28,596 nucleotides of DNA from a virus, in IMG/VR virus record IMGVR_UViG_3300046002_006149, positions 1-28,596 of that record; one strand, given 5' to 3'. The notes below the pieces were generated by a model. It worked only from the letters and a program-made list of their open reading frames with translations. It searched no databases and was not told the origin of the DNA. Made by a program: the position numbers and the translations under genes. Shown piece by piece: positions 15,714-23,611 of the stretch (position 1 is its first letter; the number at the start of each line of letters is the position of its first letter).

Positions 15714-16363
15714 AATTCTATATTATTTATTAATTCATCAAAATCTTTTAACGATTCGATTTTATGTTTAGTTTTTATTGATTTATTATAATCCGTTTCG
15801 TATTGAACTACAATAATGTTATCAGGGTGATTCTCAATCAAATCAGGGTTTGCCGTTAATAACACATCTATTTTTTCCCACATTTGGTCAATTGTTGTGG
15901 TGGAATAAAATTTAATGTTTTCTATTAGACAACCAAACTTTGATAGGAAGAATAAAGTTGCGGGTTTAGATTTACCAATTTCATCTGAAACTATATAGAT
16001 TTCATAGTTATCTCTATTTTTAGTATAAAACTCATTCAAATCATTAAATGAGTAAGTTTCACAAGAACCTGCATGACCAAAAAGTTGCATAGGAAAATCC
16101 TCAAACATGAAATCATATAACTCTTCATCAGACTTAAATGAAAAGTGATTTTTAAGGTCTAAAGAATCCACAGGTAATGTAATTTTATATTCAAAAGACT
16201 CTTCAACCTCATCTAAAGTTGTATTACCTGATAAATCCAACGAAAACGTTTGATTAGAATTTTCCGCCTCATAATTTTCAATCATATGTTTTTCATATAA
16301 TTGTTTGAATTTACCAATCGTGTCTCTTAAAACACCGTTAACCTCAATCCCTATTCTCTTCAT
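15710..16363 (-). CDS. HAD-like protein with degenerate catalytic motifs
   Basis: This 217-residue protein starts MKRIGIEVNGVLRDT, where HAD phosphatases and nucleotidases have (I)DxDGVLRDT. The nucleophile Asp is replaced by Glu7 and the general acid Asp by Asn9. Motif II appears intact at YIVSDEIGKSK (Ser126, Lys131/Lys133). Motif IV, usually DVLI(T/D)DNP, reads DVLLTANPDLIEN with its Asp gone. The fold is therefore probably HAD, but hydrolysis is doubtful; it may bind a phosphorylated ligand or protein. It overlaps the PhoH gene by 20 bases, so the two are coupled. Confidence is good for the HAD resemblance and low for function. Confidence 0.65.
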   Translation of the reverse strand: MKRIGIEVNGVLRDTIGKFKQLYEKHMIENYEAENSNQTFSLDLSGNTTLDEVEESFEYKITLPVDSLDLKNHFSFKSDEELYDFMFEDFPMQLFGHAGSCETYSFNDLNEFYTKNRDNYEIYIVSDEIGKSKPATLFFLSKFGCLIENIKFYSTTTIDQMWEKIDVLLTANPDLIENHPDNIIVVQYETDYNKSIKTKHKIESLKDFDELINNIEL

Positions 16364-17099
16364 CGTATTTTACTAAAATTTTACTAATTAATGGGTTTCT
16401 AACATTCTTAGCATTTCTAAAATCATAAACACCAATATCATCAATTCCACTAAACCTCTGTAAAGCGTCGTAAAGACCTGATTGTTTTTTATCTTTATAT
16501 CTGTCGGTTTGTTCTAAATCACCTGATATAAAGAACTTACTATTAAACCCTATTCTTGTCAATAGTAATTTCATTTGATTTGGGGTTGCATTTTGCGCCT
16601 CCTCAAAAATTAAAATAGAATTATCAATATTCATACCCCTCATATAAGCTAATGCAAATACCTCGATGATTTCTGAATCCTTAAGTTTTTCTCTTGCCTC
16701 TTTTCCGATAATTTTATTCAAAAGATAATATGACGGAAAGATATACGGGTCCAACTTTTCTTCTAAGTTACCGGGTAAAGAACCTAATTTTTCTTCGGCT
16801 TCTACTGCCGGTCTTACAATTATAAGTTTTTCATATGCGTTATTAGGGTCCATAAGTAAGTCAACCGCAGCTTTCATAGAGATATAACTTTTACCAACAC
16901 CTGCAGGTCCTGAACAAATTGTAATTTGATTATTCATCAGTAAATCATAATAATCTTTTTGATTGTCTGATAAAAACTTACTTTTTTGCTTTTTCTTTAT
17001 TACTGAGTTTATAAAATCTTTTTTTGAAAAAGATTTAGGAGTATTTAATTCTTCTGTTTGTGGTGATGGGGTTGTTGTTTTTTTTCTTGTTGTACGCAT
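16344..17099 (-). CDS. phoH: PhoH-like P-loop ATPase
   Basis: This 251-residue protein has a Walker A GPAGVGKS at 64-71, RPAVEAEEKLGSLPG at 96-110 and a Walker B-type ILIFEEAQNATPNQM at 162-176, followed by ISGDLEQTDR. These are the PhoH family marks. The N-terminal 30 residues are a basic, Thr-rich extension. PhoH is a very common auxiliary gene in marine T4-like phages; the family includes predicted RNA/DNA-directed ATPases, and its phage role is debated. Length matches phage PhoH proteins. The gene lies 3 bases downstream of the SDR gene at 17103-17921 and overlaps the HAD-like gene. Confidence 0.93.
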   Translation of the reverse strand: MRTTRKKTTTPSPQTEELNTPKSFSKKDFINSVIKKKQKSKFLSDNQKDYYDLLMNNQITICSGPAGVGKSYISMKAAVDLLMDPNNAYEKLIIVRPAVEAEEKLGSLPGNLEEKLDPYIFPSYYLLNKIIGKEAREKLKDSEIIEVFALAYMRGMNIDNSILIFEEAQNATPNQMKLLLTRIGFNSKFFISGDLEQTDRYKDKKQSGLYDALQRFSGIDDIGVYDFRNAKNVRNPLISKILVKYDEENRD

Positions 17100-17102
17100 A
17101 TT

Positions 17103-17921
17103 TTAGTTATATAATGTTTTAGAAAAATCTTTTAGTTCCTCAATTTGTTGTTTTAGTGTTGGGATTTCTATTTCGTGTGTGTAAGTACTACTGATACTTC
17201 TATCACACGAAATTTCAGTTTTTTTTGGAGTTACTTGAACATCTAAATCGTAAACTTCACTTATCAACTCAACTAGTTCTTTTTTAGAAACGGTATTAGA
17301 GTGAATATGTCTAGTGCCAACCCAAAATAAATTTCTTTCAATCATTTCTTTGCAAATTTTAGCAAACTGTAAACACGTTACACCATTCCAATAATGATTA
17401 GTAAATCCGAAAACTGTTTGACCTTTAACTGATTTAATCCACTCAATTAGAGACCTTGTTTGACCAACTTCTTCACCAATAATAGATGTTCTTATAACCG
17501 TACAATTTTTAGGTTCACCTAACGCTTTAGTCATACCATAAACATCATTAACATCATATTTATCATTTTCATTATACGAACCCTTATTACCGGTATAAAC
17601 ACAATCAGTAGTTGGGTGAATCATCTTAACTTCTAATCTTTCGCTGACGTTAGCTAACATCCTTGGAAAAACTGAGTTTATTTTTATTGCGTTTAAGTCA
17701 CCCAATTCATCAACTCTTGGTTTAATCGCTCCTGCACAATTTATTATGATGTCATTTTTTTTGATAGATAAATTTAATAACACACTTTCTATTTCATTTT
17801 CCGATGTGTTTGAACCATCAATTAAATTTCTACCAACTTTAATAACTTCATAATAATCTTTAAGATATGTTGATACATAATTACCTAACATACCATTACT
17901 TCCAAATACAAATACTTTCAT
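17103..17921 (-). CDS. NAD(P)-dependent sugar reductase, RmlD-like SDR
   Basis: This 272-residue extended SDR has the Rossmann motif GSNGMLG at 7-13, INCAGAIKP at 60-68, a TTDCVYTG strand with the active-site region at 104-111, and the catalytic pair Tyr128/Lys132 in VYGMTKALGE. This matches dTDP-4-dehydrorhamnose reductases (about 280-300 residues), which reduce the 4-keto group of a nucleotide sugar. The next gene upstream is an RmlC-like cupin, so the two could act in series on a 4-keto-6-deoxy sugar. Substrate is inferred and other 4-keto sugars are possible. Confidence 0.82.
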   Translation of the reverse strand: MKVFVFGSNGMLGNYVSTYLKDYYEVIKVGRNLIDGSNTSENEIESVLLNLSIKKNDIIINCAGAIKPRVDELGDLNAIKINSVFPRMLANVSERLEVKMIHPTTDCVYTGNKGSYNENDKYDVNDVYGMTKALGEPKNCTVIRTSIIGEEVGQTRSLIEWIKSVKGQTVFGFTNHYWNGVTCLQFAKICKEMIERNLFWVGTRHIHSNTVSKKELVELISEVYDLDVQVTPKKTEISCDRSISSTYTHEIEIPTLKQQIEELKDFSKTLYN

Positions 17922-17934
17922 AACTTAAATTTTT

Positions 17935-18354
17935 TTATCTATAATCTTCATCCCAAATGTTCCATTTATCATAATCTTCTCTAATATCATCACCTAAACT
18001 TTCTTCAAGTGTGGATGTTGAAAAAAAGATTATTTTTGTGTCATCCTCTAATGATTTAAACCCATTATAGTTACCCGGTGGAATCCATAAGATTTTAGGA
18101 GATTTATCACTAAGTACAAATTTTTGAACTTCATTTGTTTCCATATTTACCACACCAATAAGTGCCGAACCTGCAGTCACATAAACATATTTACCTTCTT
18201 TTTTGTGTCCGTGCCATGCTCTGATAAAACCTTGTCTATGGTTTTCCACTTGATAAAATCTTTTAACGTTTTGAAAATCAAAATCATTTACGAATCTTAC
18301 TGAACCTCTGTCATCAACGGCTAAACCACCATTAATTAATTTTGTTGTACTCAT
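17935..18354 (-). CDS. RmlC/WxcM-like sugar epimerase or isomerase (cupin)
   Basis: This 139-residue cupin has a short DDRGSVRFVNDF start, RAWHGHKKEGKYVYVTAGSA (beta strands with the His that in RmlC acts as base), ILWIPPGNYNGFKSL (cupin motif 2) and a C-terminal EDYDKWNIWDEDY. It is shorter than canonical RmlC (about 180) and closer to the WxcM/FdtA-type cupins that isomerise or epimerise dTDP-4-keto sugars. It sits between two SDR genes, with a 4-base overlap with the upstream one and 13 bases to the downstream one, so it is co-expressed. The exact reaction (3,5-epimerase or 3,4-keto-isomerase) cannot be settled from motifs. Confidence 0.78.
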   Translation of the reverse strand: MSTTKLINGGLAVDDRGSVRFVNDFDFQNVKRFYQVENHRQGFIRAWHGHKKEGKYVYVTAGSALIGVVNMETNEVQKFVLSDKSPKILWIPPGNYNGFKSLEDDTKIIFFSTSTLEESLGDDIREDYDKWNIWDEDYR

Positions 18355-19307
18355 ACAAATTCTTTATTTTCTTTTTTATTTTTTAAGAATGCACCATTGT
18401 GGTACACTTTATCTTCAGGGTTCATTACCCTACCTTCTTCAAACATTTTTACCATTCTTAAAACTTCTTCTTCAACAGTTACTTTTGGTTTGTATTCAAA
18501 AACTTCTAACGATTTTGAGTTATCAACCTTATAGTTTCTAGCGTCTTGGAAAGAGATTTCAGTATAATTGATTTTTGTATTAGGGATGATATCAACTATT
18601 CTTTCACCTAATTCTTTTATCAAAACATTTTCTTTCGCCAAAACAAAGATACCTGAATGTCTTTTATCACAGGCTTCTACAACATACTCGGCGATATCTT
18701 TAACTGCAATAATCGGTCTCCATTGTTCTCCTCCGTTAATTGTTATCTCACCATCTTTGATTGCCTTCATAGTTAATACATTAACAACCAAATCCATTCT
18801 TAATCTCGAATAAGTGTCACCTAATCCAAATACGGTACCCAATCTAAAAATTGTCCCGTTTCTTTGTTGGATGTACTTTTCAGCTGCTAACTTAGTTGAA
18901 GCATAAGATGATAATGGATTAGTTCCACTTTCTTCATTTAGTAAACCATCCTGAGCACCATAAACAGAACATGTGGACATAAATACCAAATGTTTACTTG
19001 GAGAAACTACCTCACAGAAGTTTTTGATTGATTGGAAATTAATCTCTTCAGTTAACTTATGGTCCACACTACATGCTGGGTCGCCTACTAATGCGGCCAT
19101 TAAAACTATCACGTCAAAATCGTTTGAAATTTCGTATAATTTTTCAGTGTCTCTTATATCACCGTAAATAAATTTCACGTCTTTCAAATATCGGTTCTCA
19201 TATAATAGATTATCGTAAACAGTAACATCAAACCCATCTCGGATTAAATAATCACAAGTCAATCCACCAATGTAACCTGACCCACCTACTACTAAAACTT
19301 TTTTCAT
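18351..19307 (-). CDS. NAD-dependent nucleotide-sugar epimerase/dehydratase (SDR)
   Basis: This 318-residue extended SDR has GGSGYIG at 8-14, an FMSTCSVYG strand at 109-117, the catalytic pair Tyr135/Lys139 in SSYASTKLAAEKYI, and a sugar-binding RP(I/V)xV-type segment (EQWRPIIAVKDIAEYV). The family includes UDP-glucose 4-epimerase and nucleotide-sugar 4,6-dehydratases; which one cannot be decided. I start at ATG 19307 (MKKVLVVGG), which leaves a 1-base gap to the upstream gene; ATG 19319 (MVNKMKK) is possible and would overlap it by 11. The C-terminus (VMNPEDKVYHNGAFLKNKKE) is an extension beyond the usual fold. It overlaps the RmlC-like gene by 4 bases. Confidence 0.82.
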   Translation of the reverse strand: MKKVLVVGGSGYIGGLTCDYLIRDGFDVTVYDNLLYENRYLKDVKFIYGDIRDTEKLYEISNDFDVIVLMAALVGDPACSVDHKLTEEINFQSIKNFCEVVSPSKHLVFMSTCSVYGAQDGLLNEESGTNPLSSYASTKLAAEKYIQQRNGTIFRLGTVFGLGDTYSRLRMDLVVNVLTMKAIKDGEITINGGEQWRPIIAVKDIAEYVVEACDKRHSGIFVLAKENVLIKELGERIVDIIPNTKINYTEISFQDARNYKVDNSKSLEVFEYKPKVTVEEEVLRMVKMFEEGRVMNPEDKVYHNGAFLKNKKENKEFV

Positions 19308-19308
19308 T

Positions 19309-19662
19309 TTATTTACCATATTTTTTTACCTCAGGATTAAAACCCGCAGATTCATCACCACCGTTTATTCTAGAAATTATACCGATTAATTTTTCATCAA
19401 TACATTTTTTTAATCTAGCTCTTTCTCTAACTAATTTAACGTCTTCGACAGATGCCCATGACTTGAATTCATTATCATCCTGTCTATCCATAACTTCGTC
19501 TTTTAGTTTATACAACTTGAAATTTACAATTGATAACCTATCAACCAATTCTCCCATGGATAATAGTGTTTCAAAAGAATTTTCAGGTAAATCGTAACTG
19601 TTGTCGTATTCTTTGATACTCTTTTCAATTATAGTATCGATAATTTCACTTAAGCTTCCCAT
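19309..19662 (-). CDS. Small helical protein with a GELVDRLSIVNFK motif
   Basis: This 117-residue protein is predicted mainly helical. SMGELVDRLSIVNFKLYKLK (about residues 35-54) is followed by a second helix rich in Arg/Lys (VRERARLKKCIDEKLIGII). A similar layout occurs in two other small genes of this cluster (20953-21147 and 21144-21407), suggesting one small family. From memory it is reminiscent of DUF4254-like proteins linked to polysaccharide loci, but I cannot confirm that. It overlaps the upstream aminotransferase-type gene by 13 bases. A structural or partner role for sugar enzymes is possible; function unknown. Confidence 0.7.
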   Translation of the reverse strand: MGSLSEIIDTIIEKSIKEYDNSYDLPENSFETLLSMGELVDRLSIVNFKLYKLKDEVMDRQDDNEFKSWASVEDVKLVRERARLKKCIDEKLIGIISRINGGDESAGFNPEVKKYGK

Positions 19663-20966
19663 TGTTTTAAAAATTCATCTACTTTGTTTATTATTGTTTC
19701 TATGTGTTCTTCAGTATTTACTTGTGAAACACCAATCATTAAAAATTTTTCTGTGATTTTGTCCGCATTTTCATGAGTACCATATGATTCCCATAAGTGT
19801 TTACTCTTTTGGTATGCTGGATGCCTCATTAGATTACCACCAAATAAAACTCTAGTTTCAATACCATTTCTTTTCAAATGGTCCACTAAATGTTTTCTAT
19901 TAAATGGTGCGTCATCAGGAATTAAAAATGGAAATGAAAACGGAGAAACCTCATCATCAATTTCCCAAACCTTAAAGTTATATTTTGATTTAGTAAAGTA
20001 GTCGTATAATTTACGATAATTACTTTTTCTTATTTCGCTAAACTCACCAATTCTATCAATTTGTTTTATCAACATCGCCGACTGAAGTTCCAAAGGTTTT
20101 AGATTATACCCCAAATATTCAAATTGGTAATTCACCATATAATCAGACGGTAAATCACAATTTTTTGTTAGTTTGTTGATAGGACAAAATAATTCAGGAT
20201 GTTCAGACCTAATACAACAATTAGGTGAAGAACAATATCTACCCCAATTTCTAAATCCTCTCATAGTTGCGTGTAACTCTTCGTCGTTAGTTACAATTCC
20301 ACCACCTTCACCCATTGTAATATGGTGTGCTACATAAAAACTGAACGTTGCCGCCTTACCATACGCTTGAATAGGTCTTTCATGGTAAAACGTACCATAT
20401 GAATCACAGTTATCAAAAAACACATGAATATTGTATTTTCTTGCAATATCCAATATTTCGTTAATTCTTGTTTTGAAACCTAAAGTGTGCGCAACAAAAA
20501 GACCTTTTATTTTATCGTCTGACTTAATTGCTTCTTCAAACAATTCAGGATTAAGATTTAGGTCTTCTAAATCGATATCTAAAAACACAGGTATTAGTCT
20601 ATTCTGTATAATTGGGTTAACTGTTGTTGGGAACCCACAAGAAAGTGTGATAATTTTATCACCATCTTCAAAATACAACTCTTTCGCTGCAGACATTAAA
20701 AGTAGATTTGCAGAACTACCCGCGTTACATAAAAGACCATAATTTCTATCTGATATTTTTGCTAACTTTCTTTCCGCTTCAACAGTAAATTTACCTGCTG
20801 ACCACCAATCAGAAAAAATGGCATCCAACATATTTGAATACTCTTCATTACCTAATACGGGTCCCGAATAACGTATTTTTTTTCGATTAGAGTCTTCTTC
20901 ATTTTTTTTATTTACCCACTCGGAAAATAAAACTTTTATTTGATTTTCAATATCAACCTTGTTCAT
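19650..20966 (-). CDS. DegT/RfbH-type 3-dehydrase (PLP enzyme with His instead of Lys)
   Basis: This 438-residue fold-type I PLP protein belongs to the DegT/DnrJ/EryC1/StrS group. The catalytic segment reads FYVAHHITMGEGGG (211-223). Where ordinary aminotransferases have the PLP lysine, this has His214, the mark of the RfbH/E1 (DdhC) and ColD 3-dehydrases that remove the C3 hydroxyl of a 4-keto-6-deoxy sugar. DNCDSYG (185-191) is the PLP pocket. A Cys-rich insert with five cysteines (Cys245, 250, 251, 261 and 270) follows and may hold the [2Fe-2S] cluster of E1-type enzymes, though its spacing differs. It points to a 3,6-dideoxy sugar. The gene overlaps its upstream neighbour by 14 bases and the downstream one by 13. 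Confidence 0.85.
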   Translation of the reverse strand: MNKVDIENQIKVLFSEWVNKKNEEDSNRKKIRYSGPVLGNEEYSNMLDAIFSDWWSAGKFTVEAERKLAKISDRNYGLLCNAGSSANLLLMSAAKELYFEDGDKIITLSCGFPTTVNPIIQNRLIPVFLDIDLEDLNLNPELFEEAIKSDDKIKGLFVAHTLGFKTRINEILDIARKYNIHVFFDNCDSYGTFYHERPIQAYGKAATFSFYVAHHITMGEGGGIVTNDEELHATMRGFRNWGRYCSSPNCCIRSEHPELFCPINKLTKNCDLPSDYMVNYQFEYLGYNLKPLELQSAMLIKQIDRIGEFSEIRKSNYRKLYDYFTKSKYNFKVWEIDDEVSPFSFPFLIPDDAPFNRKHLVDHLKRNGIETRVLFGGNLMRHPAYQKSKHLWESYGTHENADKITEKFLMIGVSQVNTEEHIETIINKVDEFLKQWEA

Positions 20967-21147
20967 TCTTAAAAAAATTATCTAATTGTTCAGTTAATTC
21001 GTATTCTCGGTTTATTAGTCTTTCACATTCTTTTGCTGAAACTTTTCTTTGCTCAACGGGTAAGGACTCGTCTCTTACAATTGAATTGTGTTTCATCCAT
21101 AATAACCACATTTCTGTTAGTTCTGAAATTAGTTCACTGAATTTCAT
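20953..21147 (-). CDS. Small helical hypothetical protein (second of three similar)
   Basis: This 64-residue protein is all-helical. MKFSELISELTEMWLLWMKH is a hydrophobic/Trp-rich first helix and ECERLINREYELTEQLDNFF is a charged second helix. The two-helix pattern, with S-E-L-I near the start of the first helix, parallels the proteins at 19309-19662 and 21144-21407. It overlaps both neighbours (14 bases with the RfbH-type gene, 4 with the 87-residue gene), so it is coupled to them. No function can be assigned. Confidence 0.65.
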   Translation of the reverse strand: MKFSELISELTEMWLLWMKHNSIVRDESLPVEQRKVSAKECERLINREYELTEQLDNFFKNEQG

Positions 21148-21407
21148 TTTTGATTGTGTTTGTGGATGTTATAAGTTTTGATTTTTTTCAAAACAATATT
21201 TTTTTCTTTACCTGTAACTACTTTGTCAATTTTATCATCCAAATAATTTGCAATGACTCCCCTGTTTTCATTAAGAGTCATCATATTATTTGTTAGTGTT
21301 ACATACTCCTCATCTGATATACCCTCAGAGTGTAGTTTTTCTCTTAGTGTGAAAATTTTAATATTTTCAATAACTAATTTGTCTATTAAATCGCCGATAC
21401 TATTCAT
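21144..21407 (-). CDS. Small helical hypothetical protein (third of three similar)
   Basis: This 87-residue protein begins MNSIGDLIDKLVIENIKIFT, very like the GELVDRLSIVNFK start of the 117-residue protein downstream. It continues with a Met/Asn-rich second helix (NNMMTLNENRGVIANYLDDK) and a basic tail. It overlaps the SDR gene upstream by 8 bases and the next small gene by 4. It probably folds as a helical hairpin. It may be a partner or chaperone of the adjacent sugar enzymes, but this is inference. Confidence 0.65.
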   Translation of the reverse strand: MNSIGDLIDKLVIENIKIFTLREKLHSEGISDEEYVTLTNNMMTLNENRGVIANYLDDKIDKVVTGKEKNIVLKKIKTYNIHKHNQK

Positions 21408-22194
21408 AGTTTAATAATATACTTTTTTTATGTTTTAATAAAGAGTCCACATAATTTTTCATATCCTGCTCCCAAGAAGTTAACGTGCAGAATTTTTCTA
21501 ATTTTTCAGTGGACATTAAGAACTTACCGTAGTTTGTGAAGTCCCTTTTTATTTCTGATACTTGATTGATTTTTTTATTACCACCTAATAAATCGTTTAT
21601 ATAACAACCATATTCGTAGTGTGTGGTAAACCCTTTGTTTGATAAGTTGAATATCCCAAATAGATTTTTGTTTTCAAGTTCATAGTTTATAACTTGTAAA
21701 ACTTGATTTAGACTAGTAGGGTTGAAGGGGATGGTATCTAAAATAACCTCATCACTTTTTATTATGTGTTCAGTTAATTTATTTTGTTTTGAAATGTCTA
21801 AATGTCCGTATAATTTACCTACCCTAAACGATACTCCGTTTTTTATCAAAGATTCTCCTTTTTGTTTTTGTTCGCAATATTTGTATTCATTTGTTGTTTT
21901 AGAATCTTCAGTACAAAAACCATTATCATCATATACATAATACGATGAAAAATTTATAATTTTTGCTTTCGGGTAAAAAGTTTGTATATCTTCTATAACT
22001 TTATAGTTTGAGTAGTTGGTCTCCTCTATATTCTTTTCACAGTATTCTAAGTTAGGTTTACCAATACAGTTAATAACGTAATCATATGTTTTACCATTGT
22101 TATAAACCTCTCTTTTTTCTAAGATGTCAACATCTAAATTTTCATTTATATAAGAACCTAAATAACCTTTATGTCCTAATAATAAAATTTTCAT
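21400..22194 (-). CDS. Nucleotide-sugar SDR (RmlD/epimerase-like)
   Basis: This 264-residue protein has the Rossmann motif GHKGYLG at 7-13, VINCIGKPN at 40-48, NFSSYYVYDDNGF at 81-93 and catalytic Tyr106/Lys110 in YCEQKQKGES. It is short for the family (300-340), with a reduced C-terminal substrate domain. Most likely it is a reductase or epimerase acting on a dTDP-, UDP- or GDP-linked sugar. It is one of five SDR-type genes here. Its start shares one base with the stop of the upstream GT2-like gene (TAATG). Confidence 0.78.
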   Translation of the reverse strand: MKILLLGHKGYLGSYINENLDVDILEKREVYNNGKTYDYVINCIGKPNLEYCEKNIEETNYSNYKVIEDIQTFYPKAKIINFSSYYVYDDNGFCTEDSKTTNEYKYCEQKQKGESLIKNGVSFRVGKLYGHLDISKQNKLTEHIIKSDEVILDTIPFNPTSLNQVLQVINYELENKNLFGIFNLSNKGFTTHYEYGCYINDLLGGNKKINQVSEIKRDFTNYGKFLMSTEKLEKFCTLTSWEQDMKNYVDSLLKHKKSILLNYE

Positions 22195-22967
22195 TACATA
22201 TATTTTTTAGTGTAAGATGGGTGAGGGTCAACCTCACTTATTTTTCTTCTGGCTTGTGAAATGTGTGTTGGTGGATGAGGTGTTGAACTTGGTGTCCATC
22301 CTGCCCATGAAGATTCCCATTTGTTTTTGAAAACAATTTCATTAAACATATCATTCATAGGTAGTCTATCTTCTATTTGATTCGCCACTCTATTTGTAAC
22401 ATCTAAATCGTTATGTATTGAACTACTTTCTTCTTCAGATGAGTTATGACTATACGTACCTTGTGCTGGGTAGATGTTTACTGGAATGTTATGTTCAGAG
22501 GCTCTTATCATAAAATCTACATCAAAATGCGGACCTAAACCAAACCCTTCATCAAACCATCCCATAACAGGTATGATATCCTTATCAATCATAAAAACCG
22601 AATGGTTTTCAAGTAACAAATATCTAGATTTATTAGTTATCCCCGCTTTAATTATATTAAACCAAGATGGTGTTAAAAAATGAATATCAGAACTTGCAAA
22701 AACTATATATTTTGTGGGGGACAACATAATTCCTAAATTCCAAGCCTCAGATAATGTTGTTCTATAAGAACTTTCACATATTCTAATTTTTCTATCAGGG
22801 ATTGTGTTACAAAATTCCCTTAATTCTCTGATTGTCTCTTCAGATGAATCGGCATCAACCAAACAAAAATTAACATTTTTTGGTGTTGTTTCGTCTGCTG
22901 ACTTTATGGACCTTTTTAATAGATTTATTCTATTTCTAAAAGACCATACAATTGTTACATTTTCCAT
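22194..22967 (-). CDS. Glycosyltransferase family 2-like
   Basis: I start at ATG 22967 (MENVTIVWSFRNRINLLKRS), which puts the GT-A first strand at the N-terminus; ATG 22994 would add nine residues and a 40-base overlap with the methyltransferase gene. The protein has 257 residues. FCLVDADSSEETI (34-46) and the helix LSEAWNLGIMLSPTKYIVFA are typical. SSDIH at 92-96 takes the DxD position, and MGWFDEGFGLGPHFDVDFMI matches the GT2 acceptor/metal region. It probably transfers a sugar in the cytoplasm to a glycan chain or protein; donor unknown. The upstream neighbour is a methyltransferase, so a methylated sugar is conceivable. Confidence 0.82.
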   Translation of the reverse strand: MENVTIVWSFRNRINLLKRSIKSADETTPKNVNFCLVDADSSEETIRELREFCNTIPDRKIRICESSYRTTLSEAWNLGIMLSPTKYIVFASSDIHFLTPSWFNIIKAGITNKSRYLLLENHSVFMIDKDIIPVMGWFDEGFGLGPHFDVDFMIRASEHNIPVNIYPAQGTYSHNSSEEESSSIHNDLDVTNRVANQIEDRLPMNDMFNEIVFKNKWESSWAGWTPSSTPHPPTHISQARRKISEVDPHPSYTKKYM

Positions 22968-23611
22968 TTTTTTGGTGTTAAAATTGCTGAACATCTAGGT
23001 ACTTGACATTCCGAATTAATGTCAACCCCTAATTTATTTATATATTTTATTGGTAAATCGGACATAACGTCCAAGTCATAATATTCAAACAAATGATTAT
23101 AATAAAAAACTTGTTCTTGGTAGGTTTCTTTTTCAAAATCAAACCAATCATGAATGAAAATAGGAACTTTAAAATTAGTATATTTTAAAATATGGTTATA
23201 AATCAACTCACCCATACTTCTTGAGTGTTCACAATCTATAAGTATGAAATCAATTTCATTATTATCTATATATTTTTGAACTACTTCATAAGACTCATAT
23301 AAATCTATTTTATCAAATTTTAAATCTGTAAAATTCATACATTCTAGTGCGAAAGTTTTCCTTTTAATCCCGAGAACATCTAAAAGTTTTGTTGTGGTAC
23401 CCGAACCCAACTCTAAAACTTTTTTGATATTATTTTCTCTTAAAAAAGTTTCTAATAAGAATAAGTCGAATGGGTTTACACCCAAATGAATTAATTCTTC
23501 ATATCTGGTTAAATTAAAATTGTCTACTACATTTATAATTTTATTAAAAATCTTTTGATAATTGTAAGTATAACCGGGTCGATTTATTATATAACCATAT
23601 TCGTCTGCCAT
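22955..23611 (-). CDS. SAM-dependent methyltransferase (class I)
   Basis: This 218-residue protein has a Rossmann-like SAM motif I VLELGSGTTT at 65-74, FALECMNF (the motif after strand 2) and FILIDCEHSRSM (about 120-131) in the position of motif IV. The overall layout resembles small-molecule/sugar methyltransferases of the methyltransferase-24 type. It has no DNA-methylase NPPY/DPPY motif, so it is unlikely to modify DNA. It lies inside the sugar cluster, overlapping the GT2-like gene by 13 bases, so sugar O- or N-methylation is the natural guess. Its start shares one base with the upstream epimerase stop. Confidence 0.78.
   Translation of the reverse strand: MADEYGYIINRPGYTYNYQKIFNKIINVVDNFNLTRYEELIHLGVNPFDLFLLETFLRENNIKKVLELGSGTTTKLLDVLGIKRKTFALECMNFTDLKFDKIDLYESYEVVQKYIDNNEIDFILIDCEHSRSMGELIYNHILKYTNFKVPIFIHDWFDFEKETYQEQVFYYNHLFEYYDLDVMSDLPIKYINKLGVDINSECQVPRCSAILTPKKWKM

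Noticed and set aside
22955-23611. DNA methyltransferase (restriction evasion)
   Set aside because: The motif I and IV forms fit small-molecule methyltransferases and there is no NPPY/DPPY or PC motif of DNA methylases.
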